From B1Sed10-231 sp046483385 (lineage in GTDB: Bacteria; Planctomycetota; Brocadiia; SM23-32), in NCBI GenBank assembly GCA_046483385.1, contig JAWODG010000119.1, positions 1 to 10,429 on the forward strand: 10,429 nt of DNA, written 5' to 3'. Shown here one piece after another: positions 7,195 to 10,429 of this stretch; positions within the stretch are counted from its first letter, which is position 1; every line of letters begins with the position of its first letter. A program made the translations under genes and the position numbers. Under the pieces are notes generated by a model that had not been told where the DNA came from, ran no database searches, and worked only from the letters and a program-made list of their open reading frames with translations.

Positions 7195-7208
<14 letters not shown>
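5154..7208 (+). CDS. HlyD/MacA-like periplasmic adaptor with extended C-terminal tail
   Basis: This is the membrane-fusion protein linking the MacB-type pump to the TolC-like duct. A ~34-residue cytoplasmic start leads into one TM helix (about 35-56). The first half of the lipoyl/barrel-sandwich domain (~65-120) is followed by a very long helical hairpin (~120-378), the second lipoyl half (~380-422, with KPGVVVYAS), a beta-barrel (~423-520, with VNIHETDIAKIKEGQKA) and a membrane-proximal domain ending near 569. The remaining 115 residues are unusual: an acidic stretch (570-616), two SEER-type helices (617-652) and a Gly/Ser/Arg-rich tail (653-684). At 684 aa it is far longer than typical MacA (~370). 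The start is ATG 5154, with GGAGGAG (5140-5146) seven bases upstream; it overlaps the TolC gene by 14 bp. The tail-coding DNA also carries the ribosome-binding site and start of the following ATPase gene. The family call is firm; the role of the tail is unknown. Confidence 0.92.
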
Positions 7209-7883
<675 letters not shown>

Positions 7884-7887
<4 letters not shown>

Positions 7888-9161
7888 TGATCGGATTCCA
7901 GCTGAAGCGTGTTCTGAAGATGGGCCTCAAGAGCCTCTGGCTCCATCGTCTGCGCAGCGTGCTGACTGTGCTGGGCATCATGTTCGGTGTCTGCTCGGTC
8001 GTGGCCATGCTGGCCATCGGCACGGGCGCCAGCGAAGAGGCCCAGGAGGAGATTCGCCGTCTGGGCAGCCACAACATCATCATCCAGAGCGTCAAGCCCC
8101 CCCAGAACCAGCAAGCGTCCCAGAGCCAGAGCTTTCTGATCCAGTACGGCCTGACCCGGGACGACGCGGACCTGATCAATGACACCATACCGGGCATCCG
8201 GAAAGCCGTGACCGCCCGCCGCGTGCGGGGCACGGTCATGCGCGCGAGTCGCCGTGTGGATGCGGACCTAGTGGGGACCACGCCGGAGTACAAGGACGTT
8301 AACAACATGACCGTTATCCGGGGCCGATTTCTGACCGACTCCGACATTGCAGACAAGAGCGACGCGTGTGTGCTGGGGCGCGGCGCGGCGGAGGTGCTCT
8401 TCCCATTGGGCGGTGCCGTCGGTTCGGTCATCCGCCGGGAGAACCTTCGGTTTCGCGTGGTGGGAGTGGTCACTTCCATGCCCCGCGGTGAGATCGGAGG
8501 CGCCAAACTCCAGGGCGATCCCAACTCGGAAATCTACATCCCGATGAGCACGATGAAAGTGCGATTCGGCTCTAACATCATCCATCGATCCAGCGGCACG
8601 ACTTCCGCCGAGCGGGTGGAGCTTCACGACCTGATCGTGCAGGTGGGCAGCATGGAGCAAGTACGGCCCGTCGAGCGCGTGGTGCGCCACGTCCTGCGCT
8701 CCAGGCACGAGAAGGAGGACTACCAGATCGTCGTGCCGCTGCACCTGCTGGTGCAGGCCCGGCGCACCAAGTTCATCTTCAACATCGTGCTCGGTTCCAT
8801 CGCCGCCATCAGCCTGCTGGTGGGCGGCATCGGCATCATGAACATCACGCTGGCCAGCGTGATGGAGCGGACGCGGGAGATAGGGATCCGGCGCGCCATG
8901 GGCGCCAAGAAGCGCCACATCATCTTCCAGTTTCTCACCGAGACGCTTCTGCTGGCGCTGTTCGGCGGCACGCTGGGCGTCATCATCGGGGTGGTTGCCC
9001 CCTGGCTGGTCGAACACTTCGCCGGCATGCGCACCATCGTTACACTCTGGTCGCTGCTGGTAGCGTTCGGCATCAGTGCGGCCGTCGGGCTCGGCTTCGG
9101 GATATACCCGGCCTACCGCGCCGCCACGATGGACCCCATCGAGGCACTGCGGCACGAGTAA
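7884..9161 (+). CDS. MacB-type ABC transporter permease (FtsX fold)
   Basis: This inner-membrane permease of 425 aa completes the MacAB-TolC-like pump. TM1 (~26-47, VLTVLGIMFGVCSVVAML) is followed by a large periplasmic MacB_PCD domain (~50-298) that in characterised homologues contacts the adaptor. Three C-terminal TM helices of the FtsX domain follow (~299-323, 349-374, 386-409). The conserved ASVMERTREIGIRRAMGA coupling segment and the closing PAYRAATMDPIEALRHE are both present, so the protein is complete. ATG 7884 overlaps the ATPase stop as ATGA, with GGAGGGA (7869-7875) eight bases upstream; ATG 7887 is an alternative start one codon later. Such pumps in other bacteria export macrolides, peptides, toxins or lipoprotein-like molecules from the periplasm. 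No substrate can be assigned here. This is the last gene of the operon. Confidence 0.94.
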
Positions 9162-9225
9162 GGGCACGATGTCCCGGCGGATACTGGCACGCAGTCGGCT
9201 ACCCCGCGGGGCGTCGTGCTGGCTC
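9162..9225. other. Convergent 64-bp gap
   Basis: This gap separates the 3' end of the permease gene from the 3' end of the minus-strand beta-helix gene. It contains a self-complementary CCCCGCGGGG (9202-9211) but no stem followed by a T-tract on either strand. I therefore do not call a terminator, although termination between convergent genes is expected. Confidence 0.4.
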
Positions 9226-10429
9226 TCAGTCCCCGGTTCGAGGGATGTTCTCCCCCTGATGGTATGGTAGCGCCCCCAGGTCCGGCGTCGTGCCGTCGGG
9301 GTCCCGGGCGCCGTCCGGAGCGTATCCGGCGTCTATGGCGGGTGAGTCCGGTTGCAGGCGGAAGTCGCCATTCTCGGGGGCCACGAACTGCGGATCGGCG
9401 ATCACAAGGTTCTCGCCTCTCACGGCCTCCCATGCCGTGCCCTGCGTGTTGTCCACCCACTCGTCGATCAGGTTGTTCAGCACCTCTATCCCGTGCCCTT
9501 CCAGATCGCGGCCGTGTATCACGGAGACCGCGTAATCGCGGCTGCCCACGATTATGTTGTTGAACACGCGGATATTATGGAACTCCCCTTCCAGACCCTC
9601 CCGCGGGAAGCTGAGGGCTACGCCCCCGGCCGGTCGGCGGTTGCTCTCCAGATACCCGTTATTGTAAAGGGTATTGTTATAGATGCTTACATCGCTGATG
9701 GAGGCGTCGTTCTTCCAGGCGCCGCTCACGTGCAGGGCCGCCCAGTAGACGTCGAAGACCACGTTGTGATGGATCGATATGCGTCGGGCGTGGCCGCCGC
9801 CCTCCGAGCCGACCCCGGGCCCCATCCCGACGTCGTGCACGATGTTGCAGGCTATCTCGATGTCCTCCGGACTGCCGTAGCCGTTCGGCGATATGCTGCT
9901 TACCCAGGGCCGGTTGTGGAGGTCGTGGACGTAGTTGTGATGGACGCGTCCCTTTTTTGATGAACCGTCCAGCAGCATGGCCTCCTTGTCGCCCCAGCAT
10001 ATCTCGTTGTGGGCAATCTCGAAGTCCCTCAGCGTGCCGACGTCCATACCCTCGAGCGGCGGCTTTCTGCCAATCACGCCAAGCTCGTCGTTGTCCCTCG
10101 AGCCCATTTCCTTGCAGTTTGGGCGGACCAGAACGTTACCTACCGCGCGGTACCCGGGGCCCCGGGCCCGGCCGATCCGCATGCCGGTCGCGTACGTCCT
10201 GTAAACCCGGTTGTAGAGGAACTCGACGTGGTCGCCGTACTCCGCCATAAACCCACGCGCACGCGATTGCTCCAGGCTGAGGTTCTTCACGATGAAGCGA
10301 GAGCACCGGTGCACCAGCAGCATGCCCACGTCGTGCGGGTAGGTCTCCCACCCCTTCTTCACCCGTTCGGGGCTCCGGTCCCACAGGACATCGAGGCAAT
10401 TGAGGGTGGCCGTCTCCCCCGGATAGCCG
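9226..10429 (-). CDS. Right-handed parallel beta-helix protein, 5'-truncated by the window
   Basis: The minus-strand frame ends at TGA (9226-9228) and stays open to the window edge, giving at least 400 residues. A GTG at 10362 could be read as a start, but in-frame coding continues upstream (GYPGETATLNCLDVLWDRSP), so the true start lies outside. The visible part has short recurring strand-turn units of the pectate-lyase-like/PbH1 type: FEIAHNEICWGD, RVHHNYVHDLHN, IEIACNIVHDVG, ISIHHNVVFDVYW, VSIYNNTLYNNG, IRVFNNIIVGS and IEVLNNLID, each with the Asn ladder typical of such helices. It closes with DFRLQPDSPAIDAG and DLGALPY, a C-terminal module common in secreted beta-helix proteins. The likely role is polysaccharide binding or cleavage outside the cell. 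No catalytic site can be assigned, and any signal peptide would be beyond the edge. It is convergent to the efflux operon and probably unrelated to it. Confidence 0.85.
   Translation of the reverse strand, partial: GYPGETATLNCLDVLWDRSPERVKKGWETYPHDVGMLLVHRCSRFIVKNLSLEQSRARGFMAEYGDHVEFLYNRVYRTYATGMRIGRARGPGYRAVGNVLVRPNCKEMGSRDNDELGVIGRKPPLEGMDVGTLRDFEIAHNEICWGDKEAMLLDGSSKKGRVHHNYVHDLHNRPWVSSISPNGYGSPEDIEIACNIVHDVGMGPGVGSEGGGHARRISIHHNVVFDVYWAALHVSGAWKNDASISDVSIYNNTLYNNGYLESNRRPAGGVALSFPREGLEGEFHNIRVFNNIIVGSRDYAVSVIHGRDLEGHGIEVLNNLIDEWVDNTQGTAWEAVRGENLVIADPQFVAPENGDFRLQPDSPAIDAGYAPDGARDPDGTTPDLGALPYHQGENIPRTGD

Overview
The window looks like a chromosomal stretch from a GC-rich, diderm (outer-membrane) bacterium. 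The evidence for an outer membrane is a TolC-family lipoprotein made together with a periplasmic adaptor and a MacB-type inner-membrane ABC pump. The conserved N-terminal shape of the TolC protein, the long Gly-rich adaptor and the right-handed beta-helix protein next door recall the Planctomycetota/PVC and related environmental lineages. That assignment is an impression from sequence style, not a demonstrated placement. Isoleucine AUA codons are unusually frequent for such GC-rich genes.

Layout: (1) Positions 1-142 are AT-rich and switch abruptly to GC-rich DNA. Exactly at the switch lies a ~30-codon minus-strand scrap of a thiamine-pyrophosphate enzyme (143-232), so this is either a decayed or recombined junction or an assembly chimera. 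(2) Positions 233-580 are non-coding. They hold REP-like palindromes and a strong promoter followed by a perfect inverted-repeat operator. (3) Positions 581-2407 encode a complete ABC exporter half-transporter (six TM helices plus NBD). (4) Positions 2408-2904 are non-coding and carry a 14-bp tandem repeat, the same REP-like words and a second copy of the promoter-operator module. (5) Positions 2905-9161 are a tightly packed five-gene operon: TetR repressor, TolC-like outer-membrane lipoprotein, HlyD/MacA-like adaptor, MacB-type ATPase, MacB-type permease. (6) Positions 9226-10429 hold a convergent, 5'-truncated parallel beta-helix protein that appears functionally unrelated.

How it fits together: both transcription units start with a sigma70-like promoter (TTGACC or TTGACA, 17-bp spacer, GACAAT). 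Three bases after the -10 box, each has the identical operator ACTGACTGGTCAGT. The simplest reading is that the TetR protein binds both sites, repressing its own operon and the stand-alone exporter. That would make a two-promoter efflux regulon combining an inner-membrane exporter with a tripartite MacAB-TolC-like pump. The inducer and transported substrates cannot be read from the sequence. The individual protein families are all known. The least ordinary parts are the matched promoter-operator pair, the long acidic/helical/glycine-rich tail of the adaptor, and the left-edge junction.
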